Shown here: positions 26,700 through 36,565 of the stretch, in pieces
Layout of the letters: every line of letters begins with the position of its first letter
Position numbering within the stretch: position 1 is the stretch's first letter
Source: Mycolicibacterium parafortuitum
GTDB taxonomy: Bacteria > Actinomycetota > Actinomycetes > Mycobacteriales > Mycobacteriaceae
Length of the DNA stretch: 64,000 bases
Assembly: GCF_010725485.1 (NCBI RefSeq)
Contig: NZ_AP022598.1
Span: 3,038,001-3,102,000, forward strand
Direction: 5' to 3'
Made by a program: the position numbers and the translations under genes
The notes under the pieces: model-generated
What the model saw: only the letters and a program-made list of their open reading frames with translations
What the model was told of the DNA's origin: nothing
Databases searched by the model: none

Positions 26700-26703
<4 letters not shown>
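25378..26703 (+). CDS. hom: Homoserine dehydrogenase
   Basis: The 441-residue enzyme reduces aspartate semialdehyde to homoserine, the branch point to threonine and methionine. It has the NAD(P)-binding motif [17 protein letters not shown] at the N-terminus, the signature [17 protein letters not shown], then [13 protein letters not shown] substrate loop ([13 protein letters not shown]) with the catalytic lysine region [15 protein letters not shown]-terminal ACT domain ([21 protein letters not shown], about residues 355-430) implies feedback control by threonine. It starts 4 bp after lysA at a GTG and its stop overlaps the thrC start by 4 nt. M. tuberculosis lists this gene as thrA. Confidence 0.97.
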
Positions 26704-28747
<2,044 letters not shown>

Positions 28748-28776
28748 CACCGGCAACATGCGGATCACGGGGTTTC

Positions 28777-28805
28777 TTGCTTCCAACTCGGATGCGCGTT
28801 ATCCT
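28777..28805 (+). promoter_or_regulatory. rho promoter (-35 TTGCTT, 17 bp, -10 TATCCT)
   Basis: TTGCTT at 28777-28782 and TATCCT at 28800-28805 are spaced by 17 bp, a good vegetative sigma pattern. Transcription would start near 28812, giving an untranslated leader of about 205 nt before the rho GTG at 29019. A long leader fits known autogenous control of rho in other bacteria. Confidence 0.65.
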
Positions 28806-28948
28806 CGCTCTCGTCCAGCAATCGCAGCTTCTTCACCTGCGCCGACACTAGGACGACTCTTCTTTCAAGTGTTCAAATTTGTGGACTGGCGGTTCGCCGT
28901 ATCGGCGAACCCGGCGATCACCGTTGCAGTGGCAATGGCGTGACCTAG

Positions 28949-28972
28949 GCGTTCAGCGGATTGGTTGAACGC
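28949..28972 (+). promoter_or_regulatory. Hairpin in the rho leader
   Basis: GCGTTCA at 28949-28955 pairs perfectly with TGAACGC at 28966-28972 around a 10-nt loop, about 45 nt before the rho start. It may be part of a leader structure or a pause site; function is inferred from position only. Confidence 0.4.
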
Positions 28973-29018
28973 ACAGAACCCCCGCGTGACGAGATCAGTG
29001 GGGGAAGAAAGGAAATCC

Positions 29019-31046
29019 GTGACTGATACGGACCTCTTCACGGCTGGTGGCAGCGCCGACAGCGGCGAACTGCAGAACCCCGTGACTTCAGACATCTCGG
29101 CATCGGCGCCCGCCGAAAACGCGCCGGCCTCCGCTCCCGCCCGTCGTGGCGGAGCGCTGACCAGCATGGTGCTGCCCGAACTGCGGGCGCTGGCCAAGGA
29201 GATCGGCGTCGAGGGCGCCTCCGGCATGCGTAAGGGCGAGCTGATCGCCGCGATCCGAGAGCGCCGTGGCGAATCCAACGGCGCCGGCGCCAAGAAGGAC
29301 GCCCCGGCGGCCGCCGAGCAGAGCGCTCCGGCCGCCGCCGCCCCTGAGCAGGCCGCCCCTGAGCAGGCTGCACCGGAGCAGCCCGCAGGTGAGCAGTCCG
29401 CCGAGGCGCAGCCGCAGCAGCGCCGCCGTGAGCGCCGTGGCGCGTCGCGTGAGCAGGGTGGTCCCGCCGGTGGCGAGCAGCCCAAGAACCAGGACCCCAA
29501 GAACCAGGACAGCGCCGAGACGGCGCAGTCCGGAGGCGAGCAGGAAACCCGTCGCCGCCAGGACAACCAGGGCGGCCGTCAGGACAATCAGGACAACCGC
29601 GACGGCAACCGGGATGCCGGTCGGGATGCCAAGGGCAACCGCGACAATCAGGACGGCGGCCAGAACGCGAAGTCCGGCGGTGACTCCGACAGCCGCGGCG
29701 ACAGCGGTGACCAGCAGGGCGGCGGGCAGAACCGTCGCGACAACAATTCCGGCGGCGGTCGTTCGGACAACGACGACGACGGCGAGGGCCGTCAGGGCCG
29801 CCGCGGCCGCCGGTTCCGGGATCGCAAGCGCCGCGAGCGCGGCGGCGACGGTGGTGGCGGCGGTGAGCGCGACACCGAGCTTCGTGAAGACGACGTCGTG
29901 CAGCCCGTCGCGGGCATTCTCGACGTGCTCGACAACTACGCGTTCGTGCGGACCTCCGGCTACCTCGCCGGCCCCAACGACGTGTACGTGTCGATGAACA
30001 TGGTGCGTAAGAACGGATTGCGCCGCGGCGACGCCGTGACCGGCGCGGTCCGCGTGCCACGGGACAGCGAGGGCGGGGATAAGAACCCTCGGCAGAAGTT
30101 CAACCCGCTGGTCCGTCTGGACACGGTCAACGGCAAGCCGGTCGAAGAGGCCAAGAAGCGGCCGGAGTTCACCAAGCTCACCCCGCTGTACCCGAATCAG
30201 CGGCTGCGCCTGGAGACGACCAGCGACAAGCTGACCACCCGCGTTATCGACCTGATCATGCCGATCGGCAAGGGTCAGCGCGCGCTGATCGTGTCCCCGC
30301 CGAAGGCCGGTAAGACCACGATCATGCAGGACATCGCCAACGCGATCACCCGCAACAACCCGGAATGCCATCTGATGGTCGTGCTCGTCGACGAGCGTCC
30401 TGAAGAGGTCACCGATATGCAGCGCTCGGTCAAGGGCGAGGTCATCGCCTCGACCTTCGACCGGCCGCCGTCAGACCACACCCAGGCCGCCGAGCTCGCG
30501 ATCGAGCGGGCCAAGCGGCTCGTCGAGCAGGGCAAGGACGTCGTGGTGCTGCTCGACTCGATCACCCGGCTGGGCCGCGCCTACAACAACGCGTCGCCGG
30601 CCTCGGGCCGCATCCTGTCCGGTGGTGTCGATTCGACCGCGCTGTACCCGCCCAAGCGGTTCCTCGGCGCGGCGCGCAACATCGAAGAGGGCGGCTCGCT
30701 GACCATCATCGCGACCGCGATGGTCGAGACCGGCTCCACCGGCGACACCGTGATCTTCGAGGAGTTCAAGGGGACCGGCAACGCGGAGCTCAAGCTGGAC
30801 CGCAAGATCGCCGAGCGCCGGGTGTTCCCGGCCGTCGACGTCAACCCGTCGGGCACCCGCAAGGACGAGCTGCTGCTCTCGCCTGACGAGTTCGCGGTCG
30901 TGCACAAGCTGCGGCGCGTGCTGTCCGGGCTGGATCCGCACCAGGCCATCGATCTGCTGATGAGCCAGCTGCGCAAGACCAAGAACAACTACGAGTTCCT
31001 GGTCCAGGTCTCCAAGAACACCCCTGGCGGCAACGGCGACGACTGA
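29019..31046 (+). CDS. rho: Transcription termination factor Rho
   Basis: This 675-residue hexameric RNA-dependent ATPase ends transcription of unstructured or untranslated RNA. It has an N-terminal SAP-like Rho_N segment (SMVLPELRALAKEIGVEGASGMRKGELIAAIRE), a long disordered insertion (about residues 85-285, rich in Asn, Gln, Asp, Arg, Gly), the cold-shock RNA-binding domain (VVQPVAGILDVLDNYAFVRTSG) and the RecA-like motor with Walker A PPKAGKTT (K432) and Walker B VVLLDSITRL, plus the Q/R loops. I chose GTG at 29019 with the GAAAGGAAA ribosome binding site; the upstream TTG at 28965 is in the leader. M. tuberculosis Rho is about 602 residues, so the insertion is longer here. Confidence 0.96.
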   Translation: MTDTDLFTAGGSADSGELQNPVTSDISASAPAENAPASAPARRGGALTSMVLPELRALAKEIGVEGASGMRKGELIAAIRERRGESNGAGAKKDAPAAAEQSAPAAAAPEQAAPEQAAPEQPAGEQSAEAQPQQRRRERRGASREQGGPAGGEQPKNQDPKNQDSAETAQSGGEQETRRRQDNQGGRQDNQDNRDGNRDAGRDAKGNRDNQDGGQNAKSGGDSDSRGDSGDQQGGGQNRRDNNSGGGRSDNDDDGEGRQGRRGRRFRDRKRRERGGDGGGGGERDTELREDDVVQPVAGILDVLDNYAFVRTSGYLAGPNDVYVSMNMVRKNGLRRGDAVTGAVRVPRDSEGGDKNPRQKFNPLVRLDTVNGKPVEEAKKRPEFTKLTPLYPNQRLRLETTSDKLTTRVIDLIMPIGKGQRALIVSPPKAGKTTIMQDIANAITRNNPECHLMVVLVDERPEEVTDMQRSVKGEVIASTFDRPPSDHTQAAELAIERAKRLVEQGKDVVVLLDSITRLGRAYNNASPASGRILSGGVDSTALYPPKRFLGAARNIEEGGSLTIIATAMVETGSTGDTVIFEEFKGTGNAELKLDRKIAERRVFPAVDVNPSGTRKDELLLSPDEFAVVHKLRRVLSGLDPHQAIDLLMSQLRKTKNNYEFLVQVSKNTPGGNGDD

Positions 31047-31054
31047 GTCGTGCC

Positions 31055-31077
31055 CGGCCGGCTGATTCAGCCGGCCG
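31055..31077. terminator. Bidirectional hairpin between rho and tetR
   Basis: CGGCCGGCTG at 31055-31064 pairs perfectly with CAGCCGGCCG at 31068-31077 around ATT. It follows the rho stop by 9 nt and overlaps the stop codon of the convergent tetR gene. The 10-bp GC stem is strong but no U-tract follows. Confidence 0.65.
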
Positions 31078-31795
31078 GATCCGTGCGCAGCGCGGCTTCG
31101 GCCGGATCCGCGCGCAACGCTGCTTCGGTTGGATCCGCGCGCAGCGCGGCGACGATGTACCGGCGCGCGTGCCGCAGCACCGACTCGTGGTCGTCGATGT
31201 TGCACTGCTCGCCGGGCACGGTGGCGAGGCTCATCATGATGCGCGCGATCCACTCGGCCGCTTCGGCGCGATCCGTGCCGGGATGGATCTCGCCGCGGTC
31301 GACCGCGGCCTGGATGTAGGGCTCCCAGAACGCCGCGATCTCGGGGATCAGCCCGCGCACGCCAAGACCGACGCATGCCGTGAACGCCTCGGGTTCTTCC
31401 TGTCGCAATTTGAGCACGAGTGCTCCGGGAGTCTCGGATTCCTCCCGGGCCAGTGCCACCCCGACGGCGATCTGCTGGTCGAGACCCGTGACCGCGTCGA
31501 GGCGCGTTCGGGACTCGGCCCAGAACGCGTCGTTGAGCCGCACGATCGCCGCGCCCAGCAGTTCGGACTTGTCGGGAAAGTGCCGGTAGAGCCAGCCGCG
31601 GCTGACGCCTGCCACCTCGGCGACCTCGGAGACCGTGGTGGCGCGGATCCCTTTGGCCGTCAGACACTGTTCGGCGGCGTCGATGAGGCGGTCCCGGACA
31701 GATCGCGCGGGAGGATTGGCCGCGGCGCCCTCGACGGAATTCGGCAGTGGATTCGCTGCCAGTGAATTCTGTACGGCGCTCGGGCTCATCGGCAT
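31067..31795 (-). CDS. TetR-family regulator, probable control of the adjacent acyl-CoA ligase
   Basis: The 242-residue protein has a TetR helix-turn-helix at about residues 32-80 (RDRLIDAAEQCLTAKGIRATTVSEVAEVAGVSRGWLYRHFPDKSELL). The N-terminal 30 residues are Pro/Ser/Ala-rich and the ATG at 31789 is an alternative start. The helical C-terminal ligand domain has RQEEPEAFTACVGLGVRGLIPEIAAFWE. The tail is three copies of a nine-residue repeat generated by a 27-bp DNA duplication and is probably not functional in DNA binding. It is divergent from the fadD-like gene about 105 bp away, so it probably represses that gene in response to an acyl-CoA or fatty acid (inference). Confidence 0.88.
   Translation of the reverse strand: MPMSPSAVQNSLAANPLPNSVEGAAANPPARSVRDRLIDAAEQCLTAKGIRATTVSEVAEVAGVSRGWLYRHFPDKSELLGAAIVRLNDAFWAESRTRLDAVTGLDQQIAVGVALAREESETPGALVLKLRQEEPEAFTACVGLGVRGLIPEIAAFWEPYIQAAVDRGEIHPGTDRAEAAEWIARIMMSLATVPGEQCNIDDHESVLRHARRYIVAALRADPTEAALRADPAEAALRTDPAG
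31073..31153 (+). repeat. 27-bp tandem repeat, three copies, coding
   Basis: Copies at 31073-31099, 31100-31126 and 31127-31153 share GGCCGGATCCGCGCGCA with a few substitutions. Because 27 is divisible by three the array encodes, on the minus strand, a nine-residue repeat (ALRADPTEA, ALRADPAEA, ALRTDPAG) at the C-terminus of the TetR protein. Confidence 0.85.
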
Positions 31796-31901
31796 ATCTT
31801 CGCAAATGAATCGCGTGTTGTGGCCGAGGTAGAGGTAGGCTGCGCGCTTGATCCAGTAGACAACTCACGGGATCTGTTCACACTCGGAAAGGGTGGGCGG
31901 C

Positions 31902-33494
31902 TTGGCCGAGACAGTTCAGGAGCTGCTCCGGGAGCGCGCAGCCGACGACGGCATCGCGATGACCTACAACGGCCGAACCTGGACCTGGCGTGAGCACCTC
32001 ACCGACGCGGCTGCGCAGGCCGCCGCGTTGATCGGCATCGCCGACCGGTCACGACCGCTGCACGTCGGGGTGCTGCTGGGCAACAACCCCGACATGCTGA
32101 CGGCCATGGCCGCCGCCGGCCTCGGCGGTTACGTGCTCGTCGGCGTCAACAACACCCGCCGCGGCCAGGCGCTCGGTCGCGACATCCGCCGCGGGGACTG
32201 CCAGATCCTCGTCACCGACACCGAACACCGGGCCCTGCTCGACGGCGTCGATCTGCCCGGGGTGCGCGTGCTGGTGATCGGAAGCCCGGAATGGGCGGAA
32301 CTGCTCGCCCAGGCGGGCGAGTTGATCCCGCACCGCGAAGTCGCGGCGACCGACACGTACATGCTGATCTTCACCTCGGGCACCAGCGGTGACCCGAAGG
32401 CGGTCAAGATGATGCACGCGATGGTGCTGCTCGCAGGCGCCGCGCTGGTCGGGAGGTTCTCGCTGACCTCGAAGGATGTCTGCTACCTGGCGATGCCCCT
32501 GTTCCACAGCAACGCGGTGCTGGCCGGCTGGTCGGTCGCGCTGAACTCCGGTGCCGCGATGGCGCCCGCGCGCTTCTCCGCCTCCGGATTCCTCGACGAC
32601 ATCCGCCGCTACGGCGTCACCTACATGAACTACGTGGGCAAGCCGCTGGCCTACATCCTGGCGACCGCGGAAAAGCCCGACGACCGCGACAACCCGCTGC
32701 GGGTCGCGTTCGGCAACGAAGCCACCGACCGCGACATCGCCGAGTTCGCGCGGCGCTTCGGTTGCGACGTATGGGACGGATTCGGATCGACGGAGAACGC
32801 GGTCACCGTCACCCGCGAGGAGGGCTGCCCGCCCGGCTCGATCGGCAAGGGCTTCCCCGGAGTGGCGATCTACGACCCCGACACCGTCACCGAATGCGCG
32901 GCCGCCGAGTTCGACGAGCACGGTGCGCTCGTCAACGGCGACGACGCGATCGGCGAACTGGTCAACACCCAGGGTGCGGGCATGTTCGCCGGCTACTACA
33001 ACGACCAGGACGCCACCGAGGACCGGATGCGGCACGGCATGTTCTGGTCCGGGGACCTGGCCTACCGCGACGCCGACGGCTGGATCTACCTCGCAGGGCG
33101 GACCGCCGACTGGATGCGCGTCGACGGGGAGAACATGACCTCCGCACCGATCGAGCGCATCCTGATCCGCGAACCGGCCATCAGCATGGTCGCGGTGTAC
33201 CCGGTGCCCGATGAGTTCGTCGGCGACCAGGTGATGGCCGCGATCGTGCTGCAGGACGACGCGACGCTGACCCCCGAACAGTTCGGCGCGTTCCTCGCCG
33301 AGCAGCCCGATCTGTCCCCGAAAGCCTGGCCCCGACACGTCTGGGTCGCCGACGACCTGCCGAGCACCGCGACCAACAAGGTGCTCAAGCGTGAACTGGT
33401 CGCGATGGGCACCGAGGCCCACGGCCGGACGTTGTGGAAGCGTGACGGCCGGAAGTACCTCCTTCAGGCCGAGCCGGTGACCGAGCAGGAATAG
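31902..33494 (+). CDS. Acyl-CoA synthetase (FadD-like, AMP-forming)
   Basis: The 530-residue ANL-superfamily enzyme has the AMP-binding signature LIFTSGTSGDPKAVKMMH, the A5 motif DGFGSTENAVTVT, A7 FWSGDLAYRDADGWIYLAGR and A8 DWMRVDGENMTSAPIERIL, with the C-terminal catalytic lysine region STATNKVLKRELV. It activates a carboxylic acid as acyl-AMP and then acyl-CoA; chain type is unknown. I prefer the TTG at 31902 because GGAAAGG (31886-31892) is 9 nt upstream; the in-frame GTG at 31893 has no room for a ribosome binding site. It is divergent from tetR. In M. tuberculosis rho is directly followed by rpmE, so this pair is an insertion in the synteny. Confidence 0.9.
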   Translation: MAETVQELLRERAADDGIAMTYNGRTWTWREHLTDAAAQAAALIGIADRSRPLHVGVLLGNNPDMLTAMAAAGLGGYVLVGVNNTRRGQALGRDIRRGDCQILVTDTEHRALLDGVDLPGVRVLVIGSPEWAELLAQAGELIPHREVAATDTYMLIFTSGTSGDPKAVKMMHAMVLLAGAALVGRFSLTSKDVCYLAMPLFHSNAVLAGWSVALNSGAAMAPARFSASGFLDDIRRYGVTYMNYVGKPLAYILATAEKPDDRDNPLRVAFGNEATDRDIAEFARRFGCDVWDGFGSTENAVTVTREEGCPPGSIGKGFPGVAIYDPDTVTECAAAEFDEHGALVNGDDAIGELVNTQGAGMFAGYYNDQDATEDRMRHGMFWSGDLAYRDADGWIYLAGRTADWMRVDGENMTSAPIERILIREPAISMVAVYPVPDEFVGDQVMAAIVLQDDATLTPEQFGAFLAEQPDLSPKAWPRHVWVADDLPSTATNKVLKRELVAMGTEAHGRTLWKRDGRKYLLQAEPVTEQE

Positions 33495-33536
33495 CGCCCG
33501 TGCAAAGCGCGTTTAGGCTGCTGGCGGTTGACCTGG

Positions 33537-33653
33537 CATAATCAGGTCCAGCCTTCCGGCCTCCGGCCGGGTGCCGTCACCTCGGTTCCGGTTCACGCCG
33601 CAAGCCTCCCGGTACGGGAAGGGCGACCCGGGCCCACGATTGAAGAGGAAACC
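33537..33653 (+). promoter_or_regulatory. rpmE -10 box and structured leader
   Basis: CATAAT at 33537-33542, preceded by TGG, is a good -10 box; the -35 is weak. Transcription from about 33549 gives a leader of about 105 nt with GC hairpins, for example CCTCCCG at 33605-33611 against CGGGAAGG at 33615-33622. An L31 leader motif is known in Actinobacteria as I recall, through which L31 could repress its own synthesis; that this leader is a member is inference and needs a covariance-model search. Confidence 0.5.
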
Positions 33654-33866
33654 ATGAAATCAGGCATCCATCCTGACTATGTCGAGACCACCGTGCTGTG
33701 TGGCTGTGGTGCGAGCTTCACCACCCGCAGCACCAAAAAGAGCGGCAACATCACCGTCGAGGTCTGCTCGCAGTGCCACCCGTTCTACACCGGCAAGCAG
33801 AAGATCCTCGACAGCGGCGGTCGTGTGGCCCGCTTCGAGAAGCGCTACGGCAAGCGCAGCAAGTAG
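33654..33866 (+). CDS. rpmE: 50S ribosomal protein L31, zinc type
   Basis: The 70-residue protein starts [22 protein letters not shown] and has the zinc ligands C16, C18, C38 and C41 ([14 protein letters not shown]), the C-plus form of L31. It binds the large subunit near the 5S rRNA and bridges the subunits. The ribosome binding site AAGAGGAA lies 4-8 nt before the ATG. A long leader and a strong hairpin after the stop flank the gene. Zinc-free L31 paralogues are encoded elsewhere in mycobacteria under Zur control, so this is the zinc-replete form. Confidence 0.97.
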   Translation: MKSGIHPDYVETTVLCGCGASFTTRSTKKSGNITVEVCSQCHPFYTGKQKILDSGGRVARFEKRYGKRSK

Positions 33867-33874
33867 CTGTCGCA

Positions 33875-33918
33875 ACGGCGCCCGCTCTGCCGCACTTCAT
33901 GCGCAGACCGGGCGCCGT
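33875..33918 (+). terminator. rpmE terminator or attenuator hairpin
   Basis: ACGGCGCCCG at 33875-33884 pairs perfectly with CGGGCGCCGT at 33909-33918, with an inner stem TCTGC/GCAGA. It starts 8 nt after the rpmE stop and is followed by TTTCGCGC-TTT. It probably ends most rpmE transcripts before prfA. Confidence 0.7.
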
Positions 33919-33964
33919 TTCGCGCTTTCTGGGTTGAATTCCGGCACGTTGAGGAGGAGTCGAG

Positions 33965-35038
33965 ATGGCCGACGCTGCACCGGCGATCGAGGCGATTCTC
34001 GCCGAGTACGGCGAGCTGGAACAGCGGCTGTCCGATCCCGAACTGCACTCTGACGCCTCCGCCGCCCGCAAGGTGGGCCGGCGCTTCGCGCAGATCTCGC
34101 CGATCGTGGCCACCTACCGCAAGCTCGAAGCGGCCCGAGGTGACCTCGAGGCGGCCAAGGAACTCGCCGCCGATGACGCGTCGTTCGCCGACGAGGTGAC
34201 CGAGCTGACCGCCAAGATCGCCGAACTCGATACCCAGCTGACGGATCTGCTCGCCCCCCGCGACCCCCACGACGCCGACGACATCGTGCTCGAGGTGAAG
34301 TCCGGCGAGGGCGGCGAAGAGTCGGCGCTGTTCGCCGCCGACCTGGCTCGCATGTACATCCGGTACGCCGAACGGCACGGCTGGACCGTCACGATGCTGG
34401 GGGAGACCACCTCCGACCTCGGCGGCTACAAGGATGCGACGTTGTCCATCGCCAGCAAGGGCGACTCCGCCGACGGTGTGTGGTCGCGACTGAAGTTCGA
34501 GGGCGGCGTGCACCGGGTTCAGCGGGTTCCCGTCACCGAATCCCAGGGCCGGGTGCACACCTCGGCGGCCGGCGTGCTGGTTTATCCCGAACCCGAAGAG
34601 ATCGAGCAGGTCCAGATCGACGAGTCCGACCTCCGCATCGACGTCTACCGGTCGTCGGGCAAGGGCGGCCAGGGCGTGAACACCACCGACTCGGCGGTGC
34701 GCATCACGCACCTGCCCACCGGCATCGTCGTGACGTGCCAGAACGAGCGCTCCCAGCTGCAGAACAAGGCGCGCGCGATGCAGGTGCTCGCGGCCCGGCT
34801 GCAGGCGCTGGCCGAAGAGCAGGCGCAGGCCGACGCATCGGCCGACCGGGCCAGCCAGATCCGCACCGTCGACCGCAGCGAGCGCATCCGCACGTATAAC
34901 TTCCCCGAGAACCGCATCGCCGACCACCGGATCAACTACAAGGCGCACAACCTCGACCAGGTGCTCGACGGCGATCTCGATCCGCTGTTCGACGCGCTCG
35001 CCGCCGCCGACAGACAATCCCGCCTGCAGAACACGTGA
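33965..35038 (+). CDS. prfA: Peptide chain release factor 1
   Basis: This 357-residue RF1 reads UAA and UAG. The GGQ loop is at 234-236 ([18 protein letters not shown]), the codon-recognition region carries the P-x-T type motif ([15 protein letters not shown]), and the C-terminus has the [17 protein letters not shown] signature. GAGGAGT is the ribosome binding site 5 nt upstream of the ATG. The stop overlaps the prmC start by 4 nt; PrmC methylates the glutamine of the GGQ motif, so enzyme and substrate are co-translated. Confidence 0.97.
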   Translation: MADAAPAIEAILAEYGELEQRLSDPELHSDASAARKVGRRFAQISPIVATYRKLEAARGDLEAAKELAADDASFADEVTELTAKIAELDTQLTDLLAPRDPHDADDIVLEVKSGEGGEESALFAADLARMYIRYAERHGWTVTMLGETTSDLGGYKDATLSIASKGDSADGVWSRLKFEGGVHRVQRVPVTESQGRVHTSAAGVLVYPEPEEIEQVQIDESDLRIDVYRSSGKGGQGVNTTDSAVRITHLPTGIVVTCQNERSQLQNKARAMQVLAARLQALAEEQAQADASADRASQIRTVDRSERIRTYNFPENRIADHRINYKAHNLDQVLDGDLDPLFDALAAADRQSRLQNT

Positions 35039-35889
35039 ACGTCGCCGACCGGCCAGTCACCATGCGTCAGCTGATCGACGACGCCGCTGACGTCTTGGCC
35101 GCAGCCGGGGTCGGGTCCCCGCGCGTCGACGCCGAACTGCTTGCCGCTCACCTGCTGGGCGTCGACCGCGGCAGGGCGGTGTTCGCCGACGCCGACGACG
35201 CGTTCGTGACCCGCTACCGGCAGCTGGTCGCCAGGCGCGCCGAGCGGGTCCCGCTGCAGCATCTGACCGGCACCGCGGCCTTCGGACCGCTCGACCTGCG
35301 GGTCGGGCCGGGCGTCTTCATCCCGCGGCCGGAGACCGAATCCCTGCTCGAATGGGTACTGGCGCAACGGCTTCCGTCCAATCCGGTGATCGTCGATCTG
35401 TGCACCGGGTCCGGTGCGCTGGCGGTCGCGCTCGCGCACGGTGTCCCGGGTGCACGGGTGATCGCCGTCGACGACTCCGCCGACGCACTGGGCTACGCGC
35501 GGCGCAACGCCGCCGGTGCCGCGGTGGAGCTGCTGCACGCCGACGTGACCGCGGACGGGGTGTTGGGCGAATGGGACGGTGCCGTGGACGTCGTGGTGTC
35601 CAACCCGCCCTACATCCCGGACGGGGCGGCACTCGATCCCGAGGTGGCAGACCACGACCCGGCGCACGCGTTGTTCGGCGGGCCCGACGGGATGGCCGTC
35701 ATCGACCCGATCGTCGCGGTCGCGGCGCGGCTCTTGCGGCCCGGCGGGGTATGCGCGGTGGAACATGACGACACCACCTCGCAGCGCACCGTGGACAGCT
35801 TCGTCCGCACCGGGGCCTTCACCGACGTGACCCCACGACACGACCTGGCCGGGCGACCACGCTTCGTGACCGCGGTGCGGGCCGGGTGA
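35035..35889 (+). CDS. prmC: Release factor glutamine N5-methyltransferase
   Basis: The 284-residue SAM-dependent methylase (HemK) has an N-terminal helical domain that holds the release factor ([17 protein letters not shown]) and a Rossmann methylase domain with [16 protein letters not shown] (SAM) and the NPPY motif at 190-193 ([11 protein letters not shown]) that binds the glutamine side chain. It methylates Q236 of RF1 and the equivalent in RF2. The GTG start overlaps the prfA stop (GTGA). Confidence 0.96.
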   Translation: MNVADRPVTMRQLIDDAADVLAAAGVGSPRVDAELLAAHLLGVDRGRAVFADADDAFVTRYRQLVARRAERVPLQHLTGTAAFGPLDLRVGPGVFIPRPETESLLEWVLAQRLPSNPVIVDLCTGSGALAVALAHGVPGARVIAVDDSADALGYARRNAAGAAVELLHADVTADGVLGEWDGAVDVVVSNPPYIPDGAALDPEVADHDPAHALFGGPDGMAVIDPIVAVAARLLRPGGVCAVEHDDTTSQRTVDSFVRTGAFTDVTPRHDLAGRPRFVTAVRAG

Positions 35890-35902
35890 GAGGCTGAATA
35901 TC

Positions 35903-36565
35903 GTGACCGAGATGTTCGACTGCTCCGATCCGCAGCAGCGGGCGACCGGCATCGCGTCGGCGATCAGCGCGCTCAAGGGTGGCAGGCTCGTGGTGATGCC
36001 GACAGACACCGTCTACGGGCTCGGCGCCGACGCCTTCGACGGCGAGGCGGTCGCGTCACTGCTGGAGGCCAAGGGCCGCGGCCGCAATATGCCCGTCCCG
36101 GTGCTGGTCGGGTCGTGGCACACCATCCAGGGCCTCGTGTACTCGGTGCCCGACAGTGCCAAAGAGCTCATCCGCGCGTTCTGGCCGGGAGCGCTGAGCC
36201 TGGTCGTGCAGCAGGCGCCGTCGCTGCACTGGGATCTCGGCGACGCCAACGGCACCGTGATGCTGCGCATGCCGCTGCATCCGGTCGCGATCGAGCTGCT
36301 GCGCGAAGTCGGCCCGATGGCCGTATCCAGTGCGAACATCTCCGGAAATCCGCCGGCGGTCACCGCCGAACAGGCCCGGGCGCAGCTCGGCGACCGGGTG
36401 GAGGTCTACCTCGACGGCGGCCCGGCCGAACAACAGGCCGCGTCCACGATCGTCGACCTGACCGGTGCGCACCCGAGGGTGCTGCGGGAGGGGCCGGTGA
36501 CGCTGGACGCCATCGCCGAAGTGCTCGGTGTCGAGGCGCAGACGCTGACCGCAGACGACGAGTGA
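35903..36565 (+). CDS. L-threonylcarbamoyladenylate synthase (TsaC/YrdC type)
   Basis: The 220-residue protein has the YrdC fold: IASAISALKGGRLVVMPTDTVYGLGADAFDGEAV, then KGRGRNMPVPVLVGSW and VAVSSANISGNPPAVTAEQA-type (MAVSSANISGNPPAVTA). It makes threonylcarbamoyl-AMP from threonine, bicarbonate and ATP for the t6A modification at position 37 of ANN-reading tRNAs. It lacks the extra Sua5 C-terminal domain, so it is of TsaC length. It sits 13 bp after prmC and its stop overlaps the wecA GTG by 4 nt, matching M. tuberculosis Rv1301. The GTG at 35903 is the best start. Confidence 0.94.
   Translation: MTEMFDCSDPQQRATGIASAISALKGGRLVVMPTDTVYGLGADAFDGEAVASLLEAKGRGRNMPVPVLVGSWHTIQGLVYSVPDSAKELIRAFWPGALSLVVQQAPSLHWDLGDANGTVMLRMPLHPVAIELLREVGPMAVSSANISGNPPAVTAEQARAQLGDRVEVYLDGGPAEQQAASTIVDLTGAHPRVLREGPVTLDAIAEVLGVEAQTLTADDE

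Noticed and set aside
33528..33533. TTGACC as -35 box of rpmE
   Set aside because: Only 3 bp separate it from the CATAAT -10 box, far too close for a sigma-70 type promoter.
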